The notes beneath the pieces were generated by a model. That model had not been told where the DNA came from. It worked only from the letters and a program-made list of their open reading frames with translations, and made no database searches. This document shows positions 17,032-25,489 of a stretch of 64,000 bases of DNA, one piece after another (position 1 is the stretch's first letter; the number at the start of each line of letters is the position of its first letter). This DNA is from JAUYQR01 sp050632395 (GTDB lineage: Bacteria; Pseudomonadota; Alphaproteobacteria; Rhodobacterales; Rhodobacteraceae), in assembly GCF_050632395.1 (NCBI RefSeq), contig NZ_CP192600.1:1674001-1738000 (forward strand), read 5' to 3'. The position numbers were made by a program, and so were the translations under genes.

Positions 17032-18189
17032 ATGAGCCCGATGAAGCCTGACACAAGTGCAAACCTGCTTGCGCGACTTTCAACTGTCCAGGACGATCTG
17101 GGCAAGGGCGGCCGCAGGCTCGCCGGTTTCCTGCTTGAAAATCCGCAGGCGGCGGCGATGTTGTCCAGTCCGGAACTTGCCAAACGTTGCGGTATTCACG
17201 CATCAAGCGTTGTCCGGCTTGCCCAGAGTCTGGGCTTTTCGGGATACCGCGAGATGCAGGCCGTGCTGCAAGACGGGCTGTCCCGGTGGGGGATGTCCGG
17301 ACCCGGTCCGGGCTTGCGGATGCCTGAGAGGGAGGAGGCGCGCGGCGGGCTGCGGATCCTTCTTCTGGCCGAATCAGGTAAATCTTTCAATGAGGCAGCC
17401 GCAACTGCCGCAGCCGCCTATTGCCAGACTTTCCCAGCGGTTGAGATACGGTCAGAGCATCAGGTATCTCAAGACGTTGACCCGTCAGTCTTTGCAGCCC
17501 GCCTGCTTGAGGCATCCGAAGAGGTGGACGGGCTGATGCTTGTGGCCCGCGAACATCCCGCCATCAACGCCGCCGTGCGTGCAGTCGTGGCCAAAGGCGT
17601 GCCCGTGGTCTGCCTGACATCTGACCTGCCTTCGTCCGGCCGCACAGCCTATGTCGGGTCAGATCAGTTCGCGTCGGGGTCGACCGCCGGCTGGTTTTGC
17701 GGGCGTTTTTTGCCGCGCGAGGTGCCCGGCAAGGTGCTTTTCGTGTGCAGCGTCCCCTTTCGCTGTCAGCTTGATCGCGAACAGGGCTTTCGGCAGGTCC
17801 TGCGGTCCGAGTTCGCGGGCTTGATCATCGACGAAAAGGTCAGTTCCGACGAAAGCTCCGACGTCATCTTTGACGCGCTGCGCGCCTATATCGACAAGAA
17901 TGGACCGCCAGCAGCGATCTACAACGTCTCGGGGGCAAATCTGGGTATCGGACGGGCGCTTGAGGCTGAAGGGCTGGTGGGGAAAACCGTGTTCATCGGG
18001 CACGAGCTGAACGCCAACACTCGGAATTTGCTGGAAAAGGGGATCATGGACCTGACGATCGGCCATGACTTTGCGCAAGAGGTTGCGCTGTCGGTTGACT
18101 GCATTCGCATGGCCCTGCGGGGGGAAAGACCGGCAAGCCATATCTCGCAAAGCTTGCTGTTCACCCGGTACAACAGCACCCCGCACTAG
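17032..18189 (+). CDS. Fusion regulator: RpiR HTH + periplasmic-binding (LacI-type) sensor
   Basis: 385 aa. Residues about 10-85 form an RpiR-type HTH_6 domain, with ELAKRCGIHASSVVRLAQSLGFSGYREMQ closely matching the neighbouring RpiR protein. After a linker, residues about 108-370 form a LacI/ribose-binding-protein fold instead of the SIS domain: RILLLAESGKSFNEAAATAA, VDGLMLVAREHPAINAAVRAVVAKGVPVVCLTSDLP, YVGSDQFASGSTAGWFCGRFL and AIYNVSGANLGIGRALEAEGL. No signal peptide, so it is cytoplasmic. The ligand is probably a free sugar or cyclitol. ATG at 17032 with GAGGAG 8 bases upstream, preferred over a GTG nine bases earlier. Confidence 0.88.
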   Translation: MSPMKPDTSANLLARLSTVQDDLGKGGRRLAGFLLENPQAAAMLSSPELAKRCGIHASSVVRLAQSLGFSGYREMQAVLQDGLSRWGMSGPGPGLRMPEREEARGGLRILLLAESGKSFNEAAATAAAAYCQTFPAVEIRSEHQVSQDVDPSVFAARLLEASEEVDGLMLVAREHPAINAAVRAVVAKGVPVVCLTSDLPSSGRTAYVGSDQFASGSTAGWFCGRFLPREVPGKVLFVCSVPFRCQLDREQGFRQVLRSEFAGLIIDEKVSSDESSDVIFDALRAYIDKNGPPAAIYNVSGANLGIGRALEAEGLVGKTVFIGHELNANTRNLLEKGIMDLTIGHDFAQEVALSVDCIRMALRGERPASHISQSLLFTRYNSTPH

Positions 18190-18299
18190 GCGGCTAGGCG
18201 GACGCGCTTCGTGCATGCTCCGGCTGTCTTGCAACTTGGGGCGCGCTGCGCCGTTGCCGCCGAAAGTGGAGCCGCCTGCCCTGGGGTGCCTTCAGATCT

Positions 18300-18313
18300 G
18301 CAATGATTATTGC
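18300..18313. promoter_or_regulatory. Operator-like palindrome before iolG
   Basis: GCAATGATTATTGC matches GCAAT-N4-ATTGC exactly. A half-site (AATTGC) follows at 18319. It lies about 25 bases upstream of the predicted -35 of iolG. Confidence 0.7.
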
Positions 18314-18338
18314 CGCATAATTGCAACGGGAAAATGCA

Positions 18339-18367
18339 TTGACGCAAGTGCGCTTGCGCAATACAAA
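18339..18367 (+). promoter_or_regulatory. Predicted sigma70-type promoter of the iolG operon
   Basis: TTGACG at 18339-18344 and TACAAA at 18362-18367 with a 17-bp spacer. The spacer holds a second dyad, GCAAG-N4-CTTGC (18344-18357), related to the upstream operator, so repressor could occupy both. Confidence 0.6.
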
Positions 18368-18417
18368 GTGCAAATACGGATGTGATTCGTGCATCCATTC
18401 CAGGGAGGAAGGTTGAG

Positions 18418-19428
18418 ATGCTTCGGATCGCCGTTTTGGGCTGTGGGCGCATTGGTCAGATGCATGCCGCCAATGTTGCGCGCCATCCGCGCGCGAAGCT
18501 TGCGACGGTCTATGATGTGCATGCACCGTCTGCCGAACGCGTGGCCGCAGCGCAGGGCGTAACGGCAGCGGCCAACCCCGAGGCGGTCTTTGCATCGCCC
18601 GACGTGGATGCCGTGCTGATCGCGACGGCCACGCCGACCCATGCCGATTACATCGAAATGGCCGTTGCGGCGGGCAAGGCCGTGCTTTGCGAGAAGCCGA
18701 TTGATCTGAACCTCGCAAGGGTCAACGCCTGCGCGGCGCGGATCGCGGGGACCAGCGTGCCGATCCAGCTGGGTTTCAACCGCCGCTATGACCCCGGCCA
18801 CAGCGCCGCCCGTGCGGCCCTGCTGGCGGGCGATATCGGTGATCTGCATCAGGTGATCATCACATCGCGTGATCCCGCCTTGCCACCCCGGGCCTATCTG
18901 GAAGCAGCGGGTGGTCTTTTTCGCGACATGACCATCCACGACTTCGACCTTGCCCGTTTCATGCTGGGCGAAGAGCCGACCGAAGTCTTTGCGCTAGGTA
19001 ACGCGCTGATCGACCCGGGCCTTGGGGCGGAGTTGAACGAGGTGGACAGCGCCATGTTCATCCTGCGCACCGCGTCAGGCAAGCAATGCCACATCAACAA
19101 CTCGCGCACCGCCGTCTATGGCTATGACCAGCGGGTCGAACTGATGGGAACGACCGGCATGGTGATCTCGGACAATCGCAAGCCGAACGAGTTGCGCCGC
19201 TACAGCGCCATGCAGACCGAGGCCGCAGCCCCCTATCAGTTCTTCTTCCTTGAACGCTATCACGAGGCCTTCATGGCTGAGATCGACGGCTTCGTTGATT
19301 GCGTCGAAAAGGGCGCCACCCCGCTTGCCAGTTTCGAGGACGGCCGCCGGGCGCTGATCCTGGCCGAGGCTGCGTATCTGTCTATGCGCGAGGGTCGGAT
19401 GGTGAAGGTTTCAGAGGTAACCGCCTAG
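18418..19428 (+). CDS. iolG: Gfo/Idh/MocA dehydrogenase, inositol 2-dehydrogenase-like
   Basis: 336 aa. N-terminal Rossmann domain with VLGCGRIGQMHAANV, then ATATPTHADY, then CEKPIDLNL (the conserved Glu-Lys-Pro). The C-terminal alpha/beta domain has GFNRRYDPGH and MTIHDFDLARFMLG (active-site Asp and His). NAD-dependent oxidation of myo-inositol to 2-keto-myo-inositol is the expected reaction, feeding IolE and IolD; scyllo- or chiro-inositol are alternatives. The ATG at 18418 follows an AGGGAGGAAGG site. First gene of the forward unit that continues with the sugar importer. Confidence 0.88.
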   Translation: MLRIAVLGCGRIGQMHAANVARHPRAKLATVYDVHAPSAERVAAAQGVTAAANPEAVFASPDVDAVLIATATPTHADYIEMAVAAGKAVLCEKPIDLNLARVNACAARIAGTSVPIQLGFNRRYDPGHSAARAALLAGDIGDLHQVIITSRDPALPPRAYLEAAGGLFRDMTIHDFDLARFMLGEEPTEVFALGNALIDPGLGAELNEVDSAMFILRTASGKQCHINNSRTAVYGYDQRVELMGTTGMVISDNRKPNELRRYSAMQTEAAAPYQFFFLERYHEAFMAEIDGFVDCVEKGATPLASFEDGRRALILAEAAYLSMREGRMVKVSEVTA

Positions 19429-19520
19429 AACGCTGGCGGGGCAGAGGAACGGAAAGACCAGGGCCGCGTCTGCGGCGAATGGCAACGGAACGTAAATTGC
19501 AACACGGAGGAGGACCAGAA

Positions 19521-20552
19521 ATGAAACACAATACGAAGATCTTCGCACTCAGCGCGGCGCTGCTGACGGCGACAACCGCCATCGGCTGGGCTGACAACGC
19601 CGACGTCAAGATCGGCATGACACCAAAGTTCCTGAAGGACGACTTTCAGGCGTTGATGCTGAACCTGTCGATTGCCGCCTTCGAGGCCAAAGGCTTTACC
19701 ATGGTTGGTGCGCCCGACCCGAACGGTGACATCGCCGCACAAGTTGATGCGCTGCAGAATCTGATCGCTGGCGGTGCCAACGTCATCGTCTTTGCGCCGA
19801 TCGATGCGGCAGGGATCGTCCCGGCGGTCGAGCGTGCCAATGAAGCAGGCGCGCTGGTGTTCTCGATCGACGACAGCCCGGCGGGTGGCAAGGTAACGGC
19901 AACCGTGCGCGCCGACAACTACAACGCCGGTGTGCAGGGTGCCGAAGAAATGGCCCGCCGCCTGCAGGAAAAGGCATGCTGGGCCGGAAACACCTGCATC
20001 GTGCTGGAACTGCAGGGCGGTCTGGCTACGCCGAACGGGCTTGACCGGTCGAACGGCTTTGCCGAAACTCTGAAGCAACTGGCACCGAACGTCACGCTGA
20101 TCCAGCGTCCGACCGAATGGACCGCAGACATGGCCGCAGATGCCGCGCAGAACGTTCTGACCCAGAACCCCGACCTGACCGGCATCTTCATGGCGTCGGA
20201 ACTGATGGCGACGGCGGTGAACGCGCAGCTGACCGCTGCCGGACACGGCGCCGCTGCGGGTGAAGCGGACTCGGTCATCCGGGTCGCCATCGACGGCACG
20301 CCGCAAGGTTTGCAACTGATCCGCGAAGGCGCGCTGGACGCAACCGTGTCACAGCCGCTCAGCGCCTATGCGACCAAGACTGCCGAACTGATCGAGCTGG
20401 TCAAGGGCGGCGGCACCATCGAGATCGGGCCGCGTGACGATGGCCGGGTGATCGAGACCCCGGTTGGTCCGCAATACCAGCTGAACGCAACCTTGGTGAC
20501 CAGTGCCAACGTCGATGCTGCCGACCTCTGGGGCAACCAGATCGGCAAGTAA
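19521..20552 (+). CDS. Sugar ABC transporter substrate-binding protein
   Basis: 343 aa. Signal peptide MKHNTKIFALSAALLTATTAIGWA (about 1-24), then a ribose-binding-type (Peripla_BP_4) fold: KFLKDDFQALMLNLSIAAFEAKGF, QVDALQNLIAGGANVIVFAPIDAAGIVPAVERANEAGALVFSIDD, and a hinge region with VAIDGTPQGLQLIREGALDATVSQP. The ATG at 19521 has GGAGGAGG 7 bases upstream. It captures the sugar or cyclitol in the periplasm for the ATPase and permease encoded next. Inositol-binding IbpA/IatA-like proteins belong to this family, so inositol is a plausible ligand. Confidence 0.92.
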   Translation: MKHNTKIFALSAALLTATTAIGWADNADVKIGMTPKFLKDDFQALMLNLSIAAFEAKGFTMVGAPDPNGDIAAQVDALQNLIAGGANVIVFAPIDAAGIVPAVERANEAGALVFSIDDSPAGGKVTATVRADNYNAGVQGAEEMARRLQEKACWAGNTCIVLELQGGLATPNGLDRSNGFAETLKQLAPNVTLIQRPTEWTADMAADAAQNVLTQNPDLTGIFMASELMATAVNAQLTAAGHGAAAGEADSVIRVAIDGTPQGLQLIREGALDATVSQPLSAYATKTAELIELVKGGGTIEIGPRDDGRVIETPVGPQYQLNATLVTSANVDAADLWGNQIGK

Positions 20553-20584
20553 CACGACACCAAGGCAGGGGAGGGCCGAAGGTC

Positions 20585-22069
20585 ATGGGGAACACCCAAA
20601 CTATCGTCGAGATGCGCGGTGTTACCAAGACCTTCGGGTCCACCCGGGCCCTTCGTGGAGTGGACTTTACGGTCGAGCGGGGCGAAGTACACGCCCTGCT
20701 CGGCCGAAACGGCGCGGGCAAAAGCACGCTGGTTTCTGCCCTCAGCGGCTTTACCCCGGCGGATGCAGGCGACATCCGGATCGGCCAGACGGCGTTTTCC
20801 GCGGATGGCCAAGGCTATGCGGCCCGGATCCGCAACGACATCGCCCATGTCCAGCAAACGCCCCGGTTGTTCAACCTTTTGACCGTGGCCGAGAATTTGT
20901 TCATCGAAAGCCCCGATGTGCGCAACCGGTTCGGAATGGTCAGCCACCGACGGATGCAGGCGCGGGCGGCCGGTCTTTTGTCGGACTGGAACGTCGATAT
21001 CGCGCCGGGGTCGCTGGCGGGCCAGTTGGATGCTGGAACTCGGCAGCTTCTGGAAATCATCAAGGCGCTCAGCCGGGGAGTGCCGGTGATGATCCTGGAT
21101 GAACCCACGGCGGCGCTAAGCAATGCCGAAAAGCGCATCCTCTTCGAACATGTGAAGCGGCTGAAATCATCCGGCGTTTCCTTTGTCTACATCTCGCATC
21201 ATCTGGATGAGGTGTTCGAGGTTGCTGATACCGTGACGATCCTGCGCGATGGTCAGGTCGTGACGGCGCGCGAGCCGGTGGCCAACCTTGATCCCCGCAA
21301 GATCGCGAACCTGATGATGGGTGAGGAAACCGGCCGCAGCTTGCGCGAAGATTACACGCAAGCCGCAGGGCCTGCGCTGCTTGCGGCGCGCAACGTCCGC
21401 CTTTCGGCCCGGTCTGAAGATACGGTTGATTTCGAAGTGCGCCCCGGCGAGATCGTGGCGCTGGCCGGACCGGTCGGCAGTGGCAAGGAAGACCTCGCGA
21501 TGATGCTGGCCGGGCAAATGGCACCACTTTCCGGGGAAATTCACAGCCCGCGCGGCAAGCTGCCGACCATTGGCCTTGTGCCGACGGACCGGCACGCCAG
21601 CGGCTATGTCGGTATTCTGGGCGTGCGAGAAAACATCGCGGCAGGCGGTCTGGATGTGCTGTCGGGGCCTTTCGGATTTATCAACAGCGGCAAGGAAGCC
21701 GACCATGTGGGCCGCCTTGCCCGGCAAACGCGGGTGATTTCATCCTCGCTGGAACAGGCCGTCAGCCAGTTAAGCGGCGGCAACCAGCAAAAGGTCGTCT
21801 TTGCCCGCGCGCTCTGCCGCAGCCCCGAGGTTGTCGTGGCGATGAGCCCGACGCGCGGTGTCGACGTGGGGGCGAAAGAACAGCTTTACGCCCTGCTGCG
21901 CGAACTTGCGCGCAAGGGCATGGGCATCATCGTGGTGTCCGACGAAGAGGACGAAATCGAACAACTGGCCAACCGTGTTGTCATCGTCTTCGAAGAGAAA
22001 ATCGTGGGCGAACTTGTGGGCGACTACGACATGAAGGATCTGATCTTGCATATGGAGGGTGTGGCATGA
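20585..22069 (+). CDS. Sugar ABC transporter ATP-binding protein (two-domain)
   Basis: 494 aa with two ABC domains as in RbsA/XylG. Domain 1: Walker A GRNGAGKST near residues 39-47, then MILDEPTAALS. Its signature reads QLDAGTRQ rather than the usual LSGGQ-like motif. Domain 2: a degenerate Walker A GPVGSGKED, a good signature LSGGNQQKVVFARAL, and a Walker B region ending MSPTRGVDVGAKEQ. This asymmetry is normal for the family. It powers uptake of the compound bound by the protein encoded upstream. Its stop overlaps the permease start (ATGA). Confidence 0.92.
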   Translation: MGNTQTIVEMRGVTKTFGSTRALRGVDFTVERGEVHALLGRNGAGKSTLVSALSGFTPADAGDIRIGQTAFSADGQGYAARIRNDIAHVQQTPRLFNLLTVAENLFIESPDVRNRFGMVSHRRMQARAAGLLSDWNVDIAPGSLAGQLDAGTRQLLEIIKALSRGVPVMILDEPTAALSNAEKRILFEHVKRLKSSGVSFVYISHHLDEVFEVADTVTILRDGQVVTAREPVANLDPRKIANLMMGEETGRSLREDYTQAAGPALLAARNVRLSARSEDTVDFEVRPGEIVALAGPVGSGKEDLAMMLAGQMAPLSGEIHSPRGKLPTIGLVPTDRHASGYVGILGVRENIAAGGLDVLSGPFGFINSGKEADHVGRLARQTRVISSSLEQAVSQLSGGNQQKVVFARALCRSPEVVVAMSPTRGVDVGAKEQLYALLRELARKGMGIIVVSDEEDEIEQLANRVVIVFEEKIVGELVGDYDMKDLILHMEGVA

Positions 22070-23112
22070 CCGCAAATACTGACCGTCTGTCCGGCCCTGC
22101 CGCGCCTATTGCGGGGCGGTCCCGTCTTGCAGCGTTTGGCAGCGCCTTTGTTGCCAACGGCTTTACCATGTATCCCGTGCTGGCGGTCATGGTGGTGATC
22201 GGCGCCTTCGTCGCGCCCAGCTTTCTGACGGTGATCAACCTAATCAACATCCTGGAACAGGTCAGCGTGCTGGGCCTGACCACCATCGGACTGACCTTTG
22301 TGGTGCTGATCGGCCGGCTTGACCTGTCGCTGGAGGGGATCGTCGGCTTTGCGCCGATGCTGGCCGCCGTGATGCTGGCCCCCGCTGCGGCAGGTGGGTT
22401 CGGGCTGGAACTGCCGGGCTGGACAGGATTGCTGATCGCCTTTGGCGCGGCGGGGCTGATCGGCGTTTTCAACGGCTTCATGGTGGTGAAGGTGGGGTTG
22501 AACCCCTTTATCTCGACCCTTGGCCTGCTGGTTCTTTTGCGCGGTGGGGTTCTGATCGTATCGAATGGTCGCTCGATCTACTCGCCCGGCGATGCGCTGA
22601 CCTTTCTGGGCTCTGCCCGGGTGTTCGGGATTCCGATGTCGGTGATCGTCTTTGTCGTTGTCGCCACGGTTGTCGGACTGGTGTTCCAATACCATCGCTA
22701 TGGCCGCGCGCTCTATGCAGTCGGCGGCAATGAAGAGGCGGCACGCGCCGCCGGGATCAACGTGGATCGGGTGATCTGGTCGGCCTTCATCTTTGCAGCT
22801 CTTCTTTCTGGGCTGGCGGGCGTGCTGATGACTGGCAGGCTTGACTCGGCGGTGACAACGCAGGGCCAGGGGATCATCTTTTCGGCCTTCGCGGCGGCGG
22901 TCATCGGCGGCGTCAGCCTGGGCGGCGGGCGTGGCACGATCATCGGTGTGGTCAGCGGCGTTCTGCTGATCGGCGTGATCAACAACCTGCTGACGCTGGC
23001 ACAGGTGCCGTCGTTTTATGTCCAGGCCTCGACCGGTGCCGTCATCATCGTGGCCGCCGTCCTGACCAGTCTTGCCAGCAGCCGCACCAGCGGTGTGAAA
23101 ACGCGGACCTGA
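22066..23112 (+). CDS. Sugar ABC transporter permease (RbsC-like)
   Basis: 348 aa, strongly hydrophobic with about 8-10 membrane helices, BPD_transp_2 family. NLINILEQVSVLGLTTIGLTFVVLIGRLDLSLEG is the family hallmark near residues 55-90. NPFISTLGLLVLLRGGVLIVSNG and GNEEAARAAGINVDRV (the loop that contacts the ATPase) follow. Only one permease gene is present, so a homodimer is expected. Coupled to the ATPase gene by a 4-base overlap. Confidence 0.92.
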   Translation: MTANTDRLSGPAAPIAGRSRLAAFGSAFVANGFTMYPVLAVMVVIGAFVAPSFLTVINLINILEQVSVLGLTTIGLTFVVLIGRLDLSLEGIVGFAPMLAAVMLAPAAAGGFGLELPGWTGLLIAFGAAGLIGVFNGFMVVKVGLNPFISTLGLLVLLRGGVLIVSNGRSIYSPGDALTFLGSARVFGIPMSVIVFVVVATVVGLVFQYHRYGRALYAVGGNEEAARAAGINVDRVIWSAFIFAALLSGLAGVLMTGRLDSAVTTQGQGIIFSAFAAAVIGGVSLGGGRGTIIGVVSGVLLIGVINNLLTLAQVPSFYVQASTGAVIIVAAVLTSLASSRTSGVKTRT

Positions 23113-23124
23113 AGGGGAAACCAC

Positions 23125-24087
23125 ATGGAACGGCGCGCGATCGGACAAACTGGCCTGAGCGTCACCCCCATCGGGTTTGGCACGGCGGCGCTGGGCGGTA
23201 TGCCCGACACCTACGGCCATGACGTTGATGAAGAAACGGCGCGCGCCACCGTGCGCGCCATCTTCGACAGCCCGGTCAACCTGCTCGACACCTCGCGCAA
23301 CTATGGTCTGGGCCGGGCCGAGGCACGGGTCGGTGCGGTAATCCGCGAGCGCGGCGGCCTGCCCGACGGCTTTGTGCTGTCCACCAAGCTGGACCGCGAC
23401 ATGGACAACGGCCGGTTCGACGGCGATCAGGCGCGGCGGTCGGCCGAAGAAAGCCTGAAGGCACTTGGGGTAGACCGGTTCCAGATCCTGCATCTGCACG
23501 ACCCCGAACATGCCCGCGATCTGACCGAGATCACCCGCAAGGGTGGTGCGCTCGACACGCTGTTTCGGATGAAGGAGGAAGGGCTTGTTCAGGCCGCCGG
23601 CATTGCGATGGGGCGGATCGACGTTCTGTTGCCGATCCTGCGGGACTGGCCGTTCGACGTGGTTCTCAGCCACAATCGGTTCACCCTTGTGAACCGCTCT
23701 GCGGCCCCGGTCATGGACCTAGCCGCTGCGCGCAGAATTGCATTCTTCAACGCCGCTCCGTTTGCGGGGGGCGTACTGGCCAAGGGCAGCGCCACCGTGC
23801 GCCGCATCACCTATCAGGACGCCGACGACGCAGCGCTCGCGCCAATCCGTTCCATCGAGGCGATTTGTCAGCGCGACGGCGTATCGCCCGGTGCGCTGGC
23901 CCTGCAGTTTTCCATGCAGGAATCTGGCATCACCTCAACGGTTGTCGGGGTGTCCCGACCGGACCGCGTTGCCCAGACCGTGGACTGGACAAGGCAGGAC
24001 ATCGCCCTGCGGACCTTCGAAGAGGGAATTTCGGCTGGCTATTCAAGCGAAGATCCCGAAGTTGGGCGCGTCTATGTTCCGGGATAG
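23125..24087 (+). CDS. Aldo/keto reductase
   Basis: 320 aa AKR TIM barrel. Starts with RRAIGQTGLSVTPIGFGTAALGG. Catalytic tetrad visible as Asp in NLLDTSRNYG, Tyr in the same segment, Lys in VLSTKLDRD and His in ILHLHDPEH. The pattern resembles D-threo-aldose 1-dehydrogenase / L-fucose dehydrogenase types. Last gene of the iolG-importer unit, 12 bases after the permease, with AGGGG upstream of the ATG. It presumably oxidises or reduces the imported sugar. Confidence 0.88.
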   Translation: MERRAIGQTGLSVTPIGFGTAALGGMPDTYGHDVDEETARATVRAIFDSPVNLLDTSRNYGLGRAEARVGAVIRERGGLPDGFVLSTKLDRDMDNGRFDGDQARRSAEESLKALGVDRFQILHLHDPEHARDLTEITRKGGALDTLFRMKEEGLVQAAGIAMGRIDVLLPILRDWPFDVVLSHNRFTLVNRSAAPVMDLAAARRIAFFNAAPFAGGVLAKGSATVRRITYQDADDAALAPIRSIEAICQRDGVSPGALALQFSMQESGITSTVVGVSRPDRVAQTVDWTRQDIALRTFEEGISAGYSSEDPEVGRVYVPG

Positions 24088-24245
24088 CGTGATCCGACCC
24101 CTTTCAGTAGCATTAAGGTTGAAGCAATTGCCTCGGTGCTTTCAGGCACCAGAGAAGGTCTGAACCCAGTTCCTTTCCCTCCGACCGATGACCGCTTTTG
24201 TTGCTTGAGAAAGAAAACTCACATTGCGCTGAACGTCCGCTAATG

Positions 24246-25478
24246 GAATGTGCCGACTGCTTCACCGGCGGTGCTAGCCTTCTAGGCTGCACTGCCCAGA
24301 AGGAGAAGCACCATGACGTCCAAGATCAGAGAGGATTCTGTTGCTGCCAGCGTTATCGGGATCGACATCGGCAAGGAGGTTTTCCACCTCGTCGGTTTCA
24401 GCGCCGATGGCCGACTGGTTCTGCGACAGAAGATCAAGCGCCTTGCCCTTGAGGCGACGTTCAAGAAGCTCCCACCCTGCATCATCGGGATGGAAGCTTG
24501 TCTCAGCGCGCATTTTGTCAGCCGAACCCTGCGGGGCATGGGCTTCGAGCCGCGGATCATTCCGGCTATCTACGTGAAGCCTTTCAACAAGGGCCAGAAG
24601 AACGATTACAACGACGCCGAGGCGATCGCAGAAGCAGCGTTGCGTCCGAACCTGCACACCGTCTCGGAGAAGAGCCAAGACCAGCTGGACCTGCAGGCGT
24701 TGCACCGCGTCCGGTCGCGGCTGGTGTCTCGCCGCACGGCAACCATCAATCAGATCCGAGCCTTTCTGATCGAACAAGGCATCACGATCCGGAAGGGTCT
24801 GCGCGCCGTTCAGAACTCGCTTCTGGCTCTTCTAGACGAACGCCGGGACGAGATCTCACCGAGGATGAGAGACATCATCCTTGATCTGCATGACGACTGG
24901 ATGCGCCTCGATACCCGGATCGAAGCGATCTCCCAGGAAATAGCAGAGATCGGGCAAGGCGAGGCCCACTGCCGGGCGTTGAGGACCATTCCCGGCGTGG
25001 GTCCGGTGATCTCCACAGCCCTTGTCGCCGCGGTCGGACAGGGAGAGGCCTTTGATCACGGTCGGGATATGGCGGCCTGGGTCGGGTTGGTGCCCCGACA
25101 ATACAGCACAGGAGGGCGCACGACGCTTGGCCGGATCTCGAAACGGGGAAGCCGATATCTGCGAACACTCCTCATCCAGGCTGCCAAGATCATCCTGATG
25201 CGTCCGAAGAAATGGCCAGAATTGAGCTTTGGGGCGTGGCTGGCCGAAGCCGACCAGCGCATGCATAGGAACAAGTTGGCTGTGGCTCTGGCCAACAAAC
25301 TGGTCCGCATCGCCTGGGCGGTCCTACGCTATGGACGGGGCTTCGATGCCCCAAGAGATACGGTTGCCGAAGCGATCTGACGCCAGGCAATCGCACAGAG
25401 GTTCGCGAGGGAGCAAAGCATGGGACGGATGAATTACGCACCGGGAATCTGAGGGCGGAAATGGCTCATCGTCAGCCT
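24246..25478 (+). mobile_element. IS110-family insertion sequence (proposed limits)
   Basis: One transposase gene with short flanks. The 11-bp direct repeat GTCCGCTAATG stands at 24235-24245 and 25479-25489, just outside the proposed ends, and would mark the insertion core or target. IS110 elements have no classical terminal inverted repeats, so these limits are an inference. The 5' flank is about 67 bases and the 3' flank about 98; either could hold the guide-RNA-coding end reported for this family. Confidence 0.5.
24313..25380 (+). CDS. IS110-family transposase
   Basis: 355 aa. N-terminal DEDD RuvC-like domain starting SVIGIDIGKEVFHLVGFSADGRL (first Asp), with NDYNDAEAIAEAAL carrying the later acidic residues near 99-103. 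C-terminal Transposase_20 domain with LRTIPGVGPVISTALVAAVG and a conserved Ser region SKRGSRYLRTLLIQAAK near 277. Length is normal and the frame intact, so the element may be active. AAGGAG lies 7 bases before the ATG. It inserts by a DEDD/Ser recombinase mechanism. Confidence 0.93.
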   Translation: MTSKIREDSVAASVIGIDIGKEVFHLVGFSADGRLVLRQKIKRLALEATFKKLPPCIIGMEACLSAHFVSRTLRGMGFEPRIIPAIYVKPFNKGQKNDYNDAEAIAEAALRPNLHTVSEKSQDQLDLQALHRVRSRLVSRRTATINQIRAFLIEQGITIRKGLRAVQNSLLALLDERRDEISPRMRDIILDLHDDWMRLDTRIEAISQEIAEIGQGEAHCRALRTIPGVGPVISTALVAAVGQGEAFDHGRDMAAWVGLVPRQYSTGGRTTLGRISKRGSRYLRTLLIQAAKIILMRPKKWPELSFGAWLAEADQRMHRNKLAVALANKLVRIAWAVLRYGRGFDAPRDTVAEAI

Positions 25479-25489
25479 GTCCGCTAATG

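Noticed and set aside
22240..23673. 477-codon reverse frame across the permease and aldo/keto reductase
   Set aside because: His/Gln/Asp-rich shadow of two well-supported genes.
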